In this document: piece by piece, positions 10,115 through 25,100 of the stretch
Position numbering within the stretch: position 1 is the stretch's first letter
Layout of the letters: the number at the start of each line of letters is the position of its first letter
Assembly: GCA_034509735.1 (NCBI GenBank)
Contig: JACGWO010000005.1
Coordinates: 34,440,479-34,504,478, forward strand
Direction of reading: 5' to 3'
Origin: Sesamum alatum
Taxonomy: Eukaryota; Streptophyta; Magnoliopsida; Lamiales; Pedaliaceae
DNA: 64,000 bases
Program-made: the position numbers and the translations under genes
The notes under the pieces: model-generated
What the model saw: only the letters and a program-made list of their open reading frames with translations
What the model was told of the DNA's origin: nothing
Databases searched by the model: none

Positions 10115-13100
10115 ATGTCGGCGGCGGCGATTGCGAGGGGAAGCTCAGGCCTCGCTTATCCGGAGCGATTCTATGCGGCGGCGGCCTATGCTGGCTTCGG
10201 CGGTGGTGGATCCCCAAAATCTGCGGGTGAAGGCGTGGCCTCTAAGTTCTCAAACGACACAGCTTTACTCCTTTACGCCCTGTACCAACAGGTTTTAGCT
10301 CCTCCAGATTTTATTTCGTGATCACATTTTTGCCTGTTTCTGCATGCATCAGTTCTGATTCAGTTAATTCGTTCCATTTGCACTTGATCTACTCATGTTC
10401 CGTACAGTTGGGCCGGGTGATTTTGTTGAAGTTATAACTCGGAATCTTTTATTTCTTGCCGAAAGTTGGATGTTTGAGTCATAATTCATTTTATAAAATT
10501 GCCCTTTTTCCCGCATTTTCACTCAGTTTCAGCATGCATGGGTATTTGTTGACTTCATTATTAGTATTAGCTGGATGACTAGTGTTTCGTGTGAATCAGG
10601 TTTTTGCCTAGTTGAGTATGGCTGTTGGGGTTCTGACATGCTTTGTTAGCAGATCGGCAATAAGATTTTAGCTTTCATGCCAACTTTTAGGATGTTTGAG
10701 TTATACTGAAAATGCTGGCCTCATTTTCAGGTTTCCACCTTATTTTCAGCGGCAATAGTTTCTATGCAGTTGATTAGTACCGTTAGCTTGATCCAATTGA
10801 GCATTAGCTTGATTAGTACCGTTTCCTGCTTTATTGGCAAATCTGTTCCTAAAATTGATGATTTCATGATATTTGTGTAAATTGGATTCTTTTTCACACT
10901 TTGTCTCAATTTTAGGGCACATTGGTTATTTCATAGTTACATCAAAACATTGGATTAATTGCTCTTGTCTACTTTTTTTCATGCTTTTTGTCCTTGTTAT
11001 TGCGGTTGTAGTTCTGACTTTCACAAGCTTTATTGTCAAAGTGGTGGCTAAGTTTACGCTCATGCAAATTTTATTGCACTGTACTTTCTGGTAAATTTAT
11101 AAGGTTGACGTGATCTCCAATCTGCTATGATTTGTATATCATGCTGGTATTTTAGCATCTGTTCTGTGATATGGCTTTCACACTTCGTGTCAATAAAATA
11201 ATGATGTCTTGTAAAAAGTGGCTTGACCAAATTCTTAATAATATGAATCATTGAATCGTCTTAGCTAATTGTTCTGAAATATTTTCATTTTATTTGTAAT
11301 TGGTGGAAAATATGTTAATTCTTAGACATTTGCAATGCCCAATTTCATGCTTCTCGCTTTTTTGGGTTTCAGGAATTTGCTTTGTTTACTGTTGAGATAT
11401 TCGGCAAAATGTTGAGTTCTCCTTTTTTCTAGTGTTATTTATGATTTCCTTGAAAAACTGTGGGAATTCTCAAGCACAATGGTGAAATTTTAATAGTTCA
11501 AGAATTGAGAATACTTTCAGCCTTTTTCTCAACTAATCGTAGCTGAGTAAGAGGATTAATGCCAGTTTCTTGGTTTTTAAGTTTGTAAATGTGCATTGCT
11601 TCACCACCGTTAATGGAATTTTACTCTTTTGATGGTCTCAGGCAACTGTGGGGCCTTGCAACATTCCTAAGCCTAGAGGTTGGAGTCCCATTGAGCAAAG
11701 CAAATGGACAAGGTTTGCAGTACTTTGACTCAGTGACGCCTATTTTTCTCATTATGAATGTCATCTTGGTTCATAAATATTTTTGATGTGTGTGAATAAT
11801 TTATTGTTTTTTCACATGTCTAAGTCAATGAAATCTTGTTTCTTTGGATTTTTTAATTTAAAAGAGAGAGTGGTTGTGTTTAATTTATGTTAGGCATAAA
11901 CATTTGAGGTTCACTTCAAAAACTGAAGACAGAAAGATGAATAGTGTTTATAATCCAAGACTGACACTGTTCGACTTTGTAGTTTAAAAATTTCTATGTC
12001 AATGCCTTTTAAACTTAAAGTTGTAGTATTCTATGTGTTAAAGCTTAAGTTGATGAAGATGGAAGTCATTAATTTCTAGCCCAGTGTAGATAGAGAGACA
12101 AAAACGTTGAAAGAAATATTTGGAGATAATTGCAGGCGAAGTTGAGATATAATACCATATTTCTTTACATAGATTTCACTAAAGGCTGACGCTGAGGTAG
12201 GTGGGCATATAATTCACTGTATAATTATGTAGTTGGGCTGACAAAGTGACCTAGACAATGCATGAATTCAAAATAAGCTTAATTCAAGTGACTTCTCTTT
12301 TGTTTTTTCTGGCCAAGCTATTTAAATATAATATGTATGCGAAACCTTTTCGTAAACTGATTAGGGTTGATTACATACATTCTCCTTTTCCACTCATCAA
12401 CATAAGGGGGAATCAAAGGAAAACCCTAAAGTTCATATTCTTCTTATGACACTTCCTACGAGATTAGCTTGATCTGCCCCTTAGTTTTTCTGTTAATACC
12501 AGTCAAATTAATGTTGCCGCTCACTATCAATCTTTGAATTTGTACACCATGGTCACCACCTTAAACAGTATCCCCACAACTTCTGGTGACCGCAGCCAGT
12601 TTAATGACCAGTATATCGCTCATTACTTCATTTTCTCTTTTTCCCCTCACTGCATTGAAAAATTGAACTAGAGTTGTTTCCCAAGAAATAATAAATTAGT
12701 GTTGTTGCTTCGTAGCAAAAAGAATATATTGTTAACTGAAAAGTAATATGATAAGTCACTTGTTCTGTTCTTATTAAGTGTGTTGGAAGGTCATTTCCAT
12801 TTTATATATGGATTGTTCTGAGTTGTGTGGATAAAGTACATAGTGGAAACATCAAGGTGAAGGTTCATTTATTCCACACCATGAATTGATAAAAACTATT
12901 GGAGATAAAATAAGCTAAGCCATTCTGTCACTATGCTTCTATAGTTTCATGTCCGAATTGAGTTTCTTGCTCTCACACTCAGTTCACATTTCTGTTTTTT
13001 GCTGCATCTCAGCAAATATAGACCTAGCTTCTGATGAAGTGGCTCATATCAGGTTTTCATGTCAGATCAGTTATATACTGATGTCGTTAGAAGATATACA

Positions 13101-16100
13101 TGTCTAGGCTTTTTCCTCAGTCTGCTCCAAAATCTTACTTTGGTTTTATTTATTTGTCTTGAAGCTGGAATGGACTTGGAAACATGGCTTCCACAGAGGC
13201 AATGCGTCTCTTTGTTAAAATTTTGGAGGTTAGTTATTATCAAAGAACTCATAATGCAACTCACTAAAACATGGACAGTTTTATACCTGGCCTTGCCCAA
13301 AACAGGAGGAAGATCCAGGATGGTATTCGAGAGCATCAAACCACATCGCCGAGCCAGTTGTACATGTAGAGATGAACGTAAGTTTGCAATTAATGAATTT
13401 TCTCTGACCTCTTTATCCAAGTAGGCTCTAGATTGTTCTTTTCTTAAATATCATCATACAGATGGCTGATCTTTACTTGTCTTATTAGATTTCGTTGCCA
13501 GAACATTATAAGAAGCATGTGTAGAAGCATCTTTTTTGTGATTTGTTGTGACAAAAATCATAGTAATACAGGTATAAGAGAGCTGTAAATGTGCCTAAAA
13601 ATCTGTTATTACACAGTTCTCTTTGGCAATCACAGTTCTGCTTAATTTTCTGGCTTTTGTTTTTGGTGGATTTTTTTAGTATCATGTGATCAATTTATTG
13701 CAAGTTTTTTAGGTGATGTGATCTGGTACCCCAGACTAAGGGTGTAAAATTAATTCTTGAAAACACTCATTAGGCATATCAAAAGATGGAAATAACCTAG
13801 TGATGCATGTAAGAAATTTGCTTTGGAGAAGCACATGAATTTATTCTAGAGATTTATTTATTGATTTCAAAATTTAGAGTAACCACAACTAGATTAAGTG
13901 AGCGTCTTCTAGAGACCTAATTAGGAGTGCTGCTTGTACACCAACATCCAGGCTCGTTATTATAGCAGGTCTTGTGGGTAAAGAGAGATATCTTATACTT
14001 TCCTGTGAGGATGGCAAAGGCTACCTCACCCTCGGAGGATTATGTTGACATAAAGCACCCTGATGCTTGATTCCTTGATTCATATTGTCATGTGAATATA
14101 TCAGAATCTAGGCAATCTTTTTCAAAAGGTGGTCACTTCCACAAAGTCCTGTGAGTTGCCTAAGCATATCGGTCACAGACTCGTTATGCCTCAATTCATG
14201 GCTTCAGTTACTGAACCTACTGACATTGACTGCCATATCACAGAAAGATGTATTCACAGTGAAGTCTAGGTTAAGAACCTTCTCTAGGCTGAGTAGGCTC
14301 AACGGTCAGTATGAGTCTCTGTGATTAGACTCAAAAAATTTGTGGCCTGCGCAAGATCACATCCAAAACATCCATAAACAAGAGTTGGTAGGGATACCAA
14401 GAAGCTCTTTTCCTTCTCACGGGTTGGTTTGTTTCCATATGACAGTTAGTTAGCCAGAGAACCTCGACGAAAGGAGCTGGCAGCAGCAACATGACTGTCA
14501 GTCTCATTCCAGTTAGTGTAATTTTGTGTCTTTTGACTTGCAATTCTGACACGCAGAAATTCTATTATCAGTTAATTGGCATATTTGCATGCTCTTTGCT
14601 CCACTCTAGTGGACTTATGATTTTTGGTCAAACAAAGTTTTCTTGCAGCATGTTGTTCTTTAAAAAGAATTTGGCCATCTGATGTATTTTTCATCCTCAT
14701 AGAAGCACATTTTATATGATGGCATTTTATCCATTAACACAAGGGGTTAAGTTAAGATATCTCATTGTAGTTGAACTTTTCTGAACTTCATAGATAAGTT
14801 TTCATGAACTGCCCCCTAAATGCTCTTGGTTAACAGCTCTCAAAAGTGGCAGCTTTAGGTTTTCATTGGTTTAATTCCTAAACCATGGTAGATAAAATCA
14901 TAAAAGTTTTAGCAATCTTTTTCAACATTTGTATTCCTGGGACAACATGACCTTGTCACTTTTGCGTGAGCTTGGTGCTTTTGCGACTTTTGTTGCGTAC
15001 CATGGCCTCTACTTTGCAAATTTGCAGTATACACACTGCAAAATGTTTCTGGACTTGGCCTTGGCCTTGGCTGTGTCCACTAAACAAACACGCTGCTTAA
15101 AAAAAAATTTTGGTAATTGAACTGGTTTCTCTAAATTCTTAGATAGAATTTTTTGTCAAACAAGAGAGTTGCATAGAGGAGATAAATATGGAGGACAAGT
15201 ACGAGTTTTGCACATTTACCAACAAAACAGTTAACCAGGAAACACTCTCAAGTTGAAACAAAGCAAATAAGCAATAATATGCATAGAATCTATGATTGTG
15301 ATATTTCTACATTTCTTGGAATAGTGATTAAGAACTGGTTGGTGGTCAAAAGTTTGAAACTTATAGCTCGGTGTCTCAGTTAAGTTCTGTATTCTGGTGA
15401 GCAATGTAGGATTCTGAGATCTTGATTAATTCCACTCAGGGATCACATTGTAATTTTAGATACATTCTATGTGCATATAACTTATAGAAACCGAGCATCT
15501 TCATTGTTGTGCTTAGCATGCCTTCAGAAACTGCCTTTGTTACACCCTGTTGATCTCCGTGAGTAAAAAGTCGGATAATTTTCTTCTTAAGACAAACAGA
15601 AGTCACGTGATGTGGCTTCTACCTTATCTTTGTTGGCCACTGCTCTTTTCATGCAAGTTTGCTTGTGGTGTTAACTGGTGCTTGTTCAATTTATGTCTTG
15701 ATCAATTCCTGCTTTAACAGCATTGTTAAGACTTAATAGTTTGTGCTTCTGATTTGTATTTTTGTACCCATGTTTCACTGACTTCTGCTAGTGCTTCATG
15801 GTGTCGCCAGTGGTTTTTACTCATTTAACATGTTTTGCAATTCTGTTCTCAAATTCATTTGGCTGCTTCTTTGCAATCTATATCCAGCTGATTCATTTGT
15901 CAGCTTGCAAGAACTGGAAAAGAGACAGAATTAAATGCTTGCTATATTCAACCACATGAATCAAACAGCTATATTTTGCCTTTGTTTTATCTGTACTGTC
16001 CTGGCTTCTTTCTTAATCTGATTTTTCTTTCTTTTCATTTTTGCTTTTCTGCTGGCTCAGCATAATCCAGAAGTTGTGGCAGTCTCTGAGAATGGAAATA

Positions 16101-19100
16101 TTTTGCCTGAGACAAAGACTGTTCCTATTGAAAATGGTAACCTTTCAGAAACTCAGGATAAAGATGTTGTATTGGAAGGCCTTGGAGTAGTTAATGTATA
16201 TGACCAATGGGTTTCACCTCCAGTGTCTGGCACACGTCCCAAAGCCCGATATGAGGTGTTAGACTTTCCTCCTACTAATTTTTTTTCTCTCTTTTTAGAT
16301 GTTCCTACCATATATTGGTTCTTTTTCATGCTTTTTTTAGTTCTGAACGTAGCCTGATTATATTCACAGCATGGAGCAGCAGTTATAGATGATAAGATGT
16401 ACATTTTTGGTGGAAACCACAATGGGCGTTACCTAAATGATCTGCAGGTATTGGAATTAAGTGTTTTGATGACCATATGTCGCATTGCACAAGCTCCTAC
16501 CATGTGGCGGATAGAATATGTTCTTACCTAAAAAGTAACCTTGCTATATTGGCTGCATCTCTAGTTTTTGGTAGACTGCAAATAAAGTAACTGTTTGAGT
16601 GTCATTCAGCAACAAAACTGAGGGTTAATTGCTTTACAAGTGGGTTTCTGAGGTCTTGTTATATATATATATATATATTTTTTTTTTTGGGTTACTGTCT
16701 TTGCACTTCTTTGTTATTAGCTGCTTCTATCAAGGATGATCTTTAAATTCTTCGGTTTCATCTCTCTTCTCTTTGAGGTTGCTGTAGACATGAGTAATGT
16801 AATTGTTCCTTCTCCTGGGATTAGGTTCTGAATATGAGAAGTTGGACATGGTCGAAAGTTGAAGTTCGAGCAGTGAATGATGGCACAACAACTCCCTGTG
16901 CTGGCCATACCTTGGTTAGTTTGGAGATCAATGATTAACCTGTCATAAATGTTTTTTTCCTGATAACCATGCCCACTTTAATAATACTATTGGGTTTTAA
17001 ATAGTTTCATACTGTTTCTAACTACAAGTTCCCTATTATAATGCTTGCATTTGCATCTTTGTAGATACCATGGGATGGAAATAAGCTTCTTTCAGTAGCA
17101 GGACATACGAAGGATCCTTCTGAAACTTTACAAGGTTAGGTTGTGTTCACATTGCACACTAGTGGTTCATTTGGTACAGTCCTACTTGTTTGGTGTTAAA
17201 AATATTTTCAGAAATTTATTCTGAATTGGTAGAGATGCAAGAGAACTGTGAAGAAACGCATTGATAATGTTCCCCATGGTCTTTCATCTGAGAGATGCTT
17301 TTGTTTACATGAGAAATTTGAAATAAAATATAAAATTCAATGTGAAAGCTGCTCATGCTGTCAAGTTTTTGCCATATCCTTCAGGAAAAAGTACAAGTCA
17401 TTTATACTGAATTTTACAATAGAATTTACCTACATATGGTTTTTGCTAAATGCTGTTCGAGCTTGCCTCGTTGTTTAGAACAAGGTCATGCCTGACATGT
17501 TGAGTTTATGAGGGTTTTAACATATTACTACTACCTTTAGAAGTGATTGCCTGACTTCTGACCGCAGTTTATGCTTTATTGACAGTAAAGGTGTTTGACC
17601 TGCAAACTTGTACATGGTCGAACTTGAAGACTTATGGACAACCTCCTGTACGTATCCTTTATGTTAAAATCTTCATATCTTAATTAATGCATTAATCTGT
17701 GTTTTTCCAAGTCCCTGCTTCTGTTTTGGTACATTGCTTGTGAGTTCATTTCTTTTTTATATTTATCAGCTTTCTATATTGGAAACTATTTATACACACT
17801 TTGTGAGTCCTGGTTAACATGTTTACATATATTCTCCAAGCCTGAAATTTGAACAGTATGGTCGATCATTAACTATGTTCTCCTGATATTCTAATTTATA
17901 GGAAATAATTCTGGAACAAGATTTGCTTGCAAAGCAATTAACTTGCAATAGTTTACTTAGAATTATTCTCATGTTTCTTTGCTCTCTAGGTCTCTCGAGG
18001 AGGGCAGTCTGTGACCCTGGTGGGAACGACTCTGGTCATCTTTGGCGGACAGGATGCAAAGCGATCTCTTTTGAATGACCTGCATATTCTGGACTTAGAA
18101 ACCATGACCTGGGATGAAATGGACACAGTGTATGGTTCTTGCTTTCTGAATTTAGGAATTAGAGTATTTCTACTTCAGACTTTTGTGCTATTTTGTGATG
18201 ATGCTGGAATGATGATGTACTTGCTAAACCACCAACATACTGATATTATAGAAAATACAGTACATCTCTTCTTTAGCATCTATCTGTCCAACCTGCAAAT
18301 GAGGAAACATGGTTTCTTGGTGAGGACAGATTAATGGTTTTCTGTTTTCATATATACCATGCATTTGCTTCTCTGAGAAAAGAGCAATGTTATCAATACG
18401 GATTAGCATCTTTGAGCTATAGTTCTCATTTAGTTGTATGTCTTTCTTGATAAGAGTAGCATATGTTTGCTTCTAAGTGTTACCAATTTTGTAGGGGCGT
18501 GCGGCCTTCCCCAAGATCTGATCATGCTGCTGCTGTACATGCAGATCGTTACCTCCTTATCTTTGGTGGTGGTTCACATGCCACTTGCTTTAATGATCTG
18601 CATGTTCTTGATCTTCAAACTGTGAGATGAATGACATTATGTGACTCTTTTAGTTTTCAAAGTCTTATTTCTCACCGATTTTGAAATTCATGTATTTCTG
18701 TTTTGCTTTTATCCTGTATCAAATATGATGAAATAGATGGAATGGTCAAGACCAATACAACAGGGTGAGATACCTAGTCCTCGTGCCGGCCATTGTGGTG
18801 TTACAGTTGGAGAGAATTGGTTTATTGTTGGTGGAGGCAACAATAAAAGTGGTATATATTTGATAGCTTATTATCATTGGCATTGAAAAGACTGCTTGTT
18901 TATTTTCAAACTTCTCAAATTCCATGTCGTTGCCATGTAATGTTTGTGTGTGCTTGCTATACTCGTTATGTGCATTTCATGGGGGACCAAGGTTTTCATC
19001 TGTTACATGAAGACCGTTGAAGGCCATATATTCATCATGAGATATGTTATCTTATTGGTGGTCTTTGAATTCGCCGATCGAAAATGGTTCTCCTATTCTT

Positions 19101-22100
19101 TGAATCATATCGACATTTTGGTGGTTCTCCAATTCAACTCTAACTGCAAGATAACTGTGGAGATTTTTTATCATGTTCCATGAGGCGCTTTCCAGACTAA
19201 CTGAACAGCATCATTTTCGTAGAATTATTTCCCTTGCTTTTGAAATGATATAAACTTGCTAGCAGCATCGAAGTTTACAGTTTTGCTTTATAGAATGAGT
19301 TTGCAAAGGAAATAGGGTAATGGTTCATTGGCAAAACTTTATAGTTGGATGGGTATAAGTTCAAGATGGACGCACAAGAAAGGAAGAGTACAGTTATTAT
19401 GTTTGAGCCCCGCTGTATCCAATTAACTTGAGTCATATCTATCCTGCTTTTTCAACTGGCTTAGCGGAAACAAACATGATTTGATTCATTACCATTTCGT
19501 ACCTGTAGACTTTTCAGTCCAAGACCCACATAATCCATTTTTTTGTCCTGTAAAGATTTCTAACTTTTTCCCTTGTTTGGGTTCTCATTGTGTAATCTAT
19601 AATTTATTTTTCTATTGCTGTTCTATCAGAATAATAAACTTCCCTGTCATGCTTTATGTACTATCTTGTCATTGAGATGTTAAATTTGTCTGAAATTCTA
19701 TTTTCACTGGTGCTCTCCAGGAAGATTATGACTCTCTGATGTCTTGACGCACACCTTCTCATTGAGATATCCATTTAATTCAAGTTCTATCCTCTATGTT
19801 TGTTTCATCTTTCAGTTTTCTGTTTGAATGTGCATTGTCAAGTCTCATTAACACATGTTGCTTCTGTCAATGAGCCAATTAACCTGGATAGTTTGGCAAA
19901 ATGATTGTAATATCTGATCATCTATCAAATTTGATTTAGTTTTTTTTTCCCCTTTTCCGTAAAATTCCTCCTCGTTTGGTGGTACTTTACAAATTACCTT
20001 ATTTACACATGCAGGAGTCTCTGAGACAGTTGTGCTCAACATGTCCACGTTGGTCTGGTCAGTTGTAACTACTGTTCAAGGGCGTGTTCCTCTTGCTAGT
20101 GAGGTATAATTAATTGCTGAAAACAGAGAAATGCTCTAACTTATGCTCCGCATTGTATACATTTGTCTTAGTCTAATGAACTTATACAATTAGATTATTG
20201 AAACAATACTTAGGAAGAGTATAAGTGCTTCATGTGCATTATTCAAGATAAAGTAGTTGAACCATAGAAGCTGTCATAGGAAGTTTATGTAGTGTTGGCA
20301 TTCTGACCTTAAGTTGAAGGATGTGCTTGTTGGAGGATGTCTGATAATAATTGGTTTGAGCATGTGATGATCTCAGTTGGCGCGAGTCAGAGCACGTGGG
20401 TAGTTGATCTGTGGTTAATAGTTCAATATAATTAAGTAAAGTTACAATTTATCCCACTTTAATTTTGAGAAGTTGATTCTTTATATGCAAAATCTTTTTG
20501 CCTATGATTTTCTCGCAGTGATTTTAATGGGAAAATGTATATCAGGCTATGTATTGGTCTTTTAGTTTCTTCTAGTTGCTGAATATTATTGCTCAATATT
20601 ATATTAGTGGTAATATGCACAATTATCTAAATGTGATATAGGAGAACTGTTACTATGTTTGATGATCTGGGTTAGTTCTGCTGACCTTGCCTAGAGGAAA
20701 AACTTTACGAGGTCCCCTTGCTATTAACTAACTATTTCCATCTGATAACATTTACTGATGGGGTTAAGTCTTTTTATACTTGCTGTTAGCAGAGATGAGA
20801 CTGAAGCTGCAATATTTGTGATAGGTTTTTCTTAGGACTAGATATTTTCCTGACGTAGAAAACCAATGCATTGTATTGTCCACTTTCCTACATACAAATT
20901 TTTTCAACAAAATTCCTCATTAATCCCCTCTTTTCTCACTCAAGAACAATTGAAGCCTGTCAACTTTTCTTGCGCATTTATAAATTTAGTTTCTTGTCCA
21001 TGCATATCAAACTGAAATGCTTTATATTCCATTTCTAGTCTAAAACAGCATTTAGTTTCTCTTGAGAAGATAGACTTTGTCTATGTTTCTCTGATGTTTA
21101 TGTGAAATGAACTTTAGGATCAAGAGACTGGATATGGCCATGTTGTACGTACATACAACGAGAGGCTTCTACTTTTTTATGGTTATTTCAACTGCTAATA
21201 CATGTAAACTAGATCTACTGCTGTTTTGTAGGGTTCAAGTTTGGTCCTGAGTTCCTACAACGGGGAAGACATTCTGGTTGCATTTGGAGGATATAATGGG
21301 AGATACAACAATGAGGTCAGATAGCTTCTTCTTCTGTTTTTATCCTTCTTGCCTCTAGAAAAAGTTACTGATTCAATTCCTTAATGTTGCTTTGCTCACT
21401 GCCATTAGGTCAATGTACTAAAACCAAGTCATAAATCAACTTTACAATCGAAGATGATGGAGACACCGGTGCCTGATAGTGTATCAGCTGTCCAAAATGT
21501 TACAAATCCGACCAGAGATGTTGAATCGGAGTTTGAGACAGGCCAAGAAGGAAGAATAAGGGAAATTGTTATGGACAATAATGATTCAGAACCAAAGGTG
21601 AGCATTGTTAAAAAGTTGTTCTCAAGTATTAGTTGCTAGGGTTTTCACTAATGCTCATAATCCTGGTAATTATGAAGGTCGCATGAATAGTATTGAATAT
21701 TTAACTCTTAAATAGAACAAGAAGTGTTGGACATATATTTCAATCATGGATGGTTAGTATCTTTTTCTTGTAATACACAAACAATATATGAAAACATTCA
21801 ATCGCTCAAGAGACTGTTATACATAGAGTCTGAATTGTTGGAGAATGTTTTTCTGTCATTTTCTTCTTTCGAGTGCATCAACTTCCACACAAATATTTTG
21901 ACAATTTGCAATACGACTACTCATAAATGTTTTCACTTTCTGCAAGCACAGTGTATATATATATATATATATATAAGATGAAGGGTCTACAACGAAATGA
22001 TGAATCTTTTAGAATGAATATCTAAGTTCTATTATGCAATATGGAAGCTTTTGACATTTGGAACAAAATATCTTGTCTTAAAGTTCGATTTACTGAAGAA

Positions 22101-25100
22101 AAAAGACTTGACTTTTTGATCCTGAAACAGATGTTGAAATTAATATTCCTTTTTCAATGGTTATGAATTATGATTATAAATTCTTGATAAGGTGGACTCA
22201 CTTTTTTTCTTCTTTTTTGTTAGATGTGACTTAATTTTTGACTTTCTTAGAATAACTTTTGTGTTTGTGCATGTGTTTCTGTGTAATGTAGTAAGAGGTT
22301 TGTTCGGCTGATTTCGGTACCAGGTTGCTTCTTTCTCCTGTGTATAATCTTACATGTATACTTGCAGATCATTTGTCTTCCAACACTTACTATTGCTAAG
22401 AGTTACCTTCTTCTAATTGATTTCTCCCCGAGATTGGCTGATATTGTGGATACTTAAACTTGACATATACCTCTGGTTGCAGTAATACCTATCTCTGAAA
22501 GGTTCTGACTTGTATTTCTATATTTTGCACAGATTACAAAGGTTGAAGAAACAAATGAGCATCGTATAACAATCCTTAAGGCAGAAAAGGAAGAACTAGA
22601 ATCATCTCTCACTAAGGAGAAAATGCAAACATACCAGCTGAGGCAGGAGTTGACAGAAGCAGAAACTCGGAACACAGACTTGTATAAGGTAGTCTCTTCT
22701 TGCAATTTTATTTATTTAGTTTTAAGGGGTATAGCAGTTGTTTTATCGGTAAGAAGCTAATATAAGTTCTTTCACAAACAAGAATATAATCAATTTAGAG
22801 GATGTCTGGTTAAGCTTATGAAAACATTATATAAGTTCATGCATTTAGGATGCCTTTGGAAGTGTTATAAGAAGTTAGATCTTACTTTAAAAACAAGCTC
22901 TTAAATGTTGGATAAAATCAGAATGTGGAGCTCGTAAGATATTAGTAACGACAATGTTGTAATTGATATGATCAAAATTGAAGAAGTTTGTTAAAATCTT
23001 AAAAATAAGTTGGGAATTCCTTATTTTTCTTAAATGAATTCATAAGCTCCTAACATCTTATTTTTGGATTTTATTAGCTATTTTCTAAAAATTGCACCAA
23101 ACACTTTTCAACATCTTGTAAGCTTCCAAACATATTATAAAAATTATTTGAAAAGCGTATAAGCTCACTCAAACACCCGCTTAATTGGACGAACGAACTT
23201 TCTGAATTTCACTCATGTAAAATGGTGGTTCCCTCAGATCTACATTAATACAAAATAAATAACTGAATCACATTAGAGGGTCGCCTTCCCTACTCAGCGA
23301 GAATAACAAATTTACTGGCGAAGAGATTTAGTAAATAATAGATTAACAAAATTTACTAAAAATGAGATTGAAGTGCACAACCGATAAATAAGAGCAACTC
23401 CAATGGCTTCAACGCCCAAGCTCCTGTTAATCATGGACTCCAGTTAACCTATGTGAATGGGAATGTCCCAACAGGCTTTGGCACAGAGAAACATTCCGTG
23501 GTGGTTAGGTTTACTTGGGTTAGCCACAACGGGCTTAAGCGGACTTGAGCCTTTTATTGATTAAAATGGGAATTGATTCGAACTCCACATAGAGACAATC
23601 AATGGACAACAATAAAATTGTATGAAGTTCTTTGTCAATGCGTTAAATAGACATTTATGTCTGAGGTTGAGACAAGTAGGCATTTTTTTGGGTGGAGAGC
23701 TGCTTCTTTTATTATTAGCATGTAGGAATATTTGGCCAAGGATATTCCAATTTTCATACACAAACTTGCAACCCTTATCTATGTAAATTACATTTGCTGA
23801 AGTTTCAAAGATGCTTTTTTCCTCAAAATTTTCAGTTCTTCAAACATATGATTGTCTTTTCCCCCCACTTCCCAAAGAAAGGGGTAAAAGAAAGAGAAAT
23901 TAGAAAAGATGTAATTTTAAAAGTTTAACCTTCCTATAGCCTGCAGTTTCACCCCCACAAAGGAAAGAATAAGTGCACGTGTTGATGTGTCAGTTGATAC
24001 CTTCAGCTATGGAATTATCAAAATGTTCAGATTGGTTTTGGAGCTTAAGAATATAAAATTGCCCTTTTCTGGAGGAGCTTCATGATAATGGGAAAGTAAG
24101 CAAAGCCTGGCATGGCTTGAGTGAAATAAGAATCCTAGCTTCTCCTTCAATCAATTTTCTCTCTTTAGATCCTCTTAGTACCTTTTTTCTTCTATTTCTA
24201 CTCTGATAGAGAAGAGACATGAAAATTGTTCAAAACAGTCTACACTCTGCAATGTGGGAATGTGAGAGTCAAAACAGCTGATTTCAAGAGCTATAATTCT
24301 TCTTCAGAACAGTTGTGCAACATGGACATTGAATAACTGGGAAAATGGGGTTTGCGTGTTTACAGGGATTTTAACATTGCCTTGCTAATTCACAAATAAA
24401 TAGCAATTTTCCGACCATGTTTAGGCTTAGGCAAGCAGTGACTACGGCGACACATTATCCAATTACAAACTGGATGTGAATTCACTTTAGATTTCATCTG
24501 TACACAGCACTTTACAGACTTTTCAATGTGGAAATGTTGGCTCTCGCTGCATGTAAAGATGGATTTACTTTAACCTTAATATTGATCATTATTAATTCTG
24601 TTATTGAGGAAACAAGCTTGATTTTGCAGGAGCTCCAATCTGTGCGAGGTCAGCTTGCTGCTGAACAATCCAGATGTTTTAAACTTGAGGTCTGTATCAT
24701 ATCAGTAATTAATGCTGACACTAAGGCATATTGTTGATCCAATAAATATTGATATTAAAAGAAAAACTTCATGCCATGGTTTTACTAATTCCAGTTGTGC
24801 TCTTTCGATCCATATTTGACTACCACCTGTTATGATTTTGCTATTCCCTTATTTGTAATACATACCGTCTTTATTCTTCTCAAATCTGTGTCAGAACATG
24901 TCACAAAAGGTTAGGAGAGTAACTCCGATGTTACGGTGGTTTGCCAATACTTCCTTTTTCTTTCTAACCTGCGCTCATGTGTTTATACTCACTTTTCAGT
25001 TTGGAACTAGTTTTACGGCAGTTCAGGAGATAAATCAATTGAGATTGTCCCCAATGGAGCTTTATGATTTAACATTCTTATGTTCTTATATTTGTGTTAG

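Noticed and set aside
13059..13424. Open frames of 117 and 121 codons on both strands
   Set aside because: They overlap ACBP exons 3 and 4 but read through the intron between them in the wrong frame; the conserved peptide comes only after splicing.
19315..19430. Possible SINE head with a 'gtttgagccccgc' B-box-like site
   Set aside because: The spacing to any A-box is too long and there is no A-rich tail.
23370..23560. 'gagcaactccaatgg' resembling a common plant MITE end
   Set aside because: No matching inverted partner was found downstream within intron 16, so it is not called as an element.
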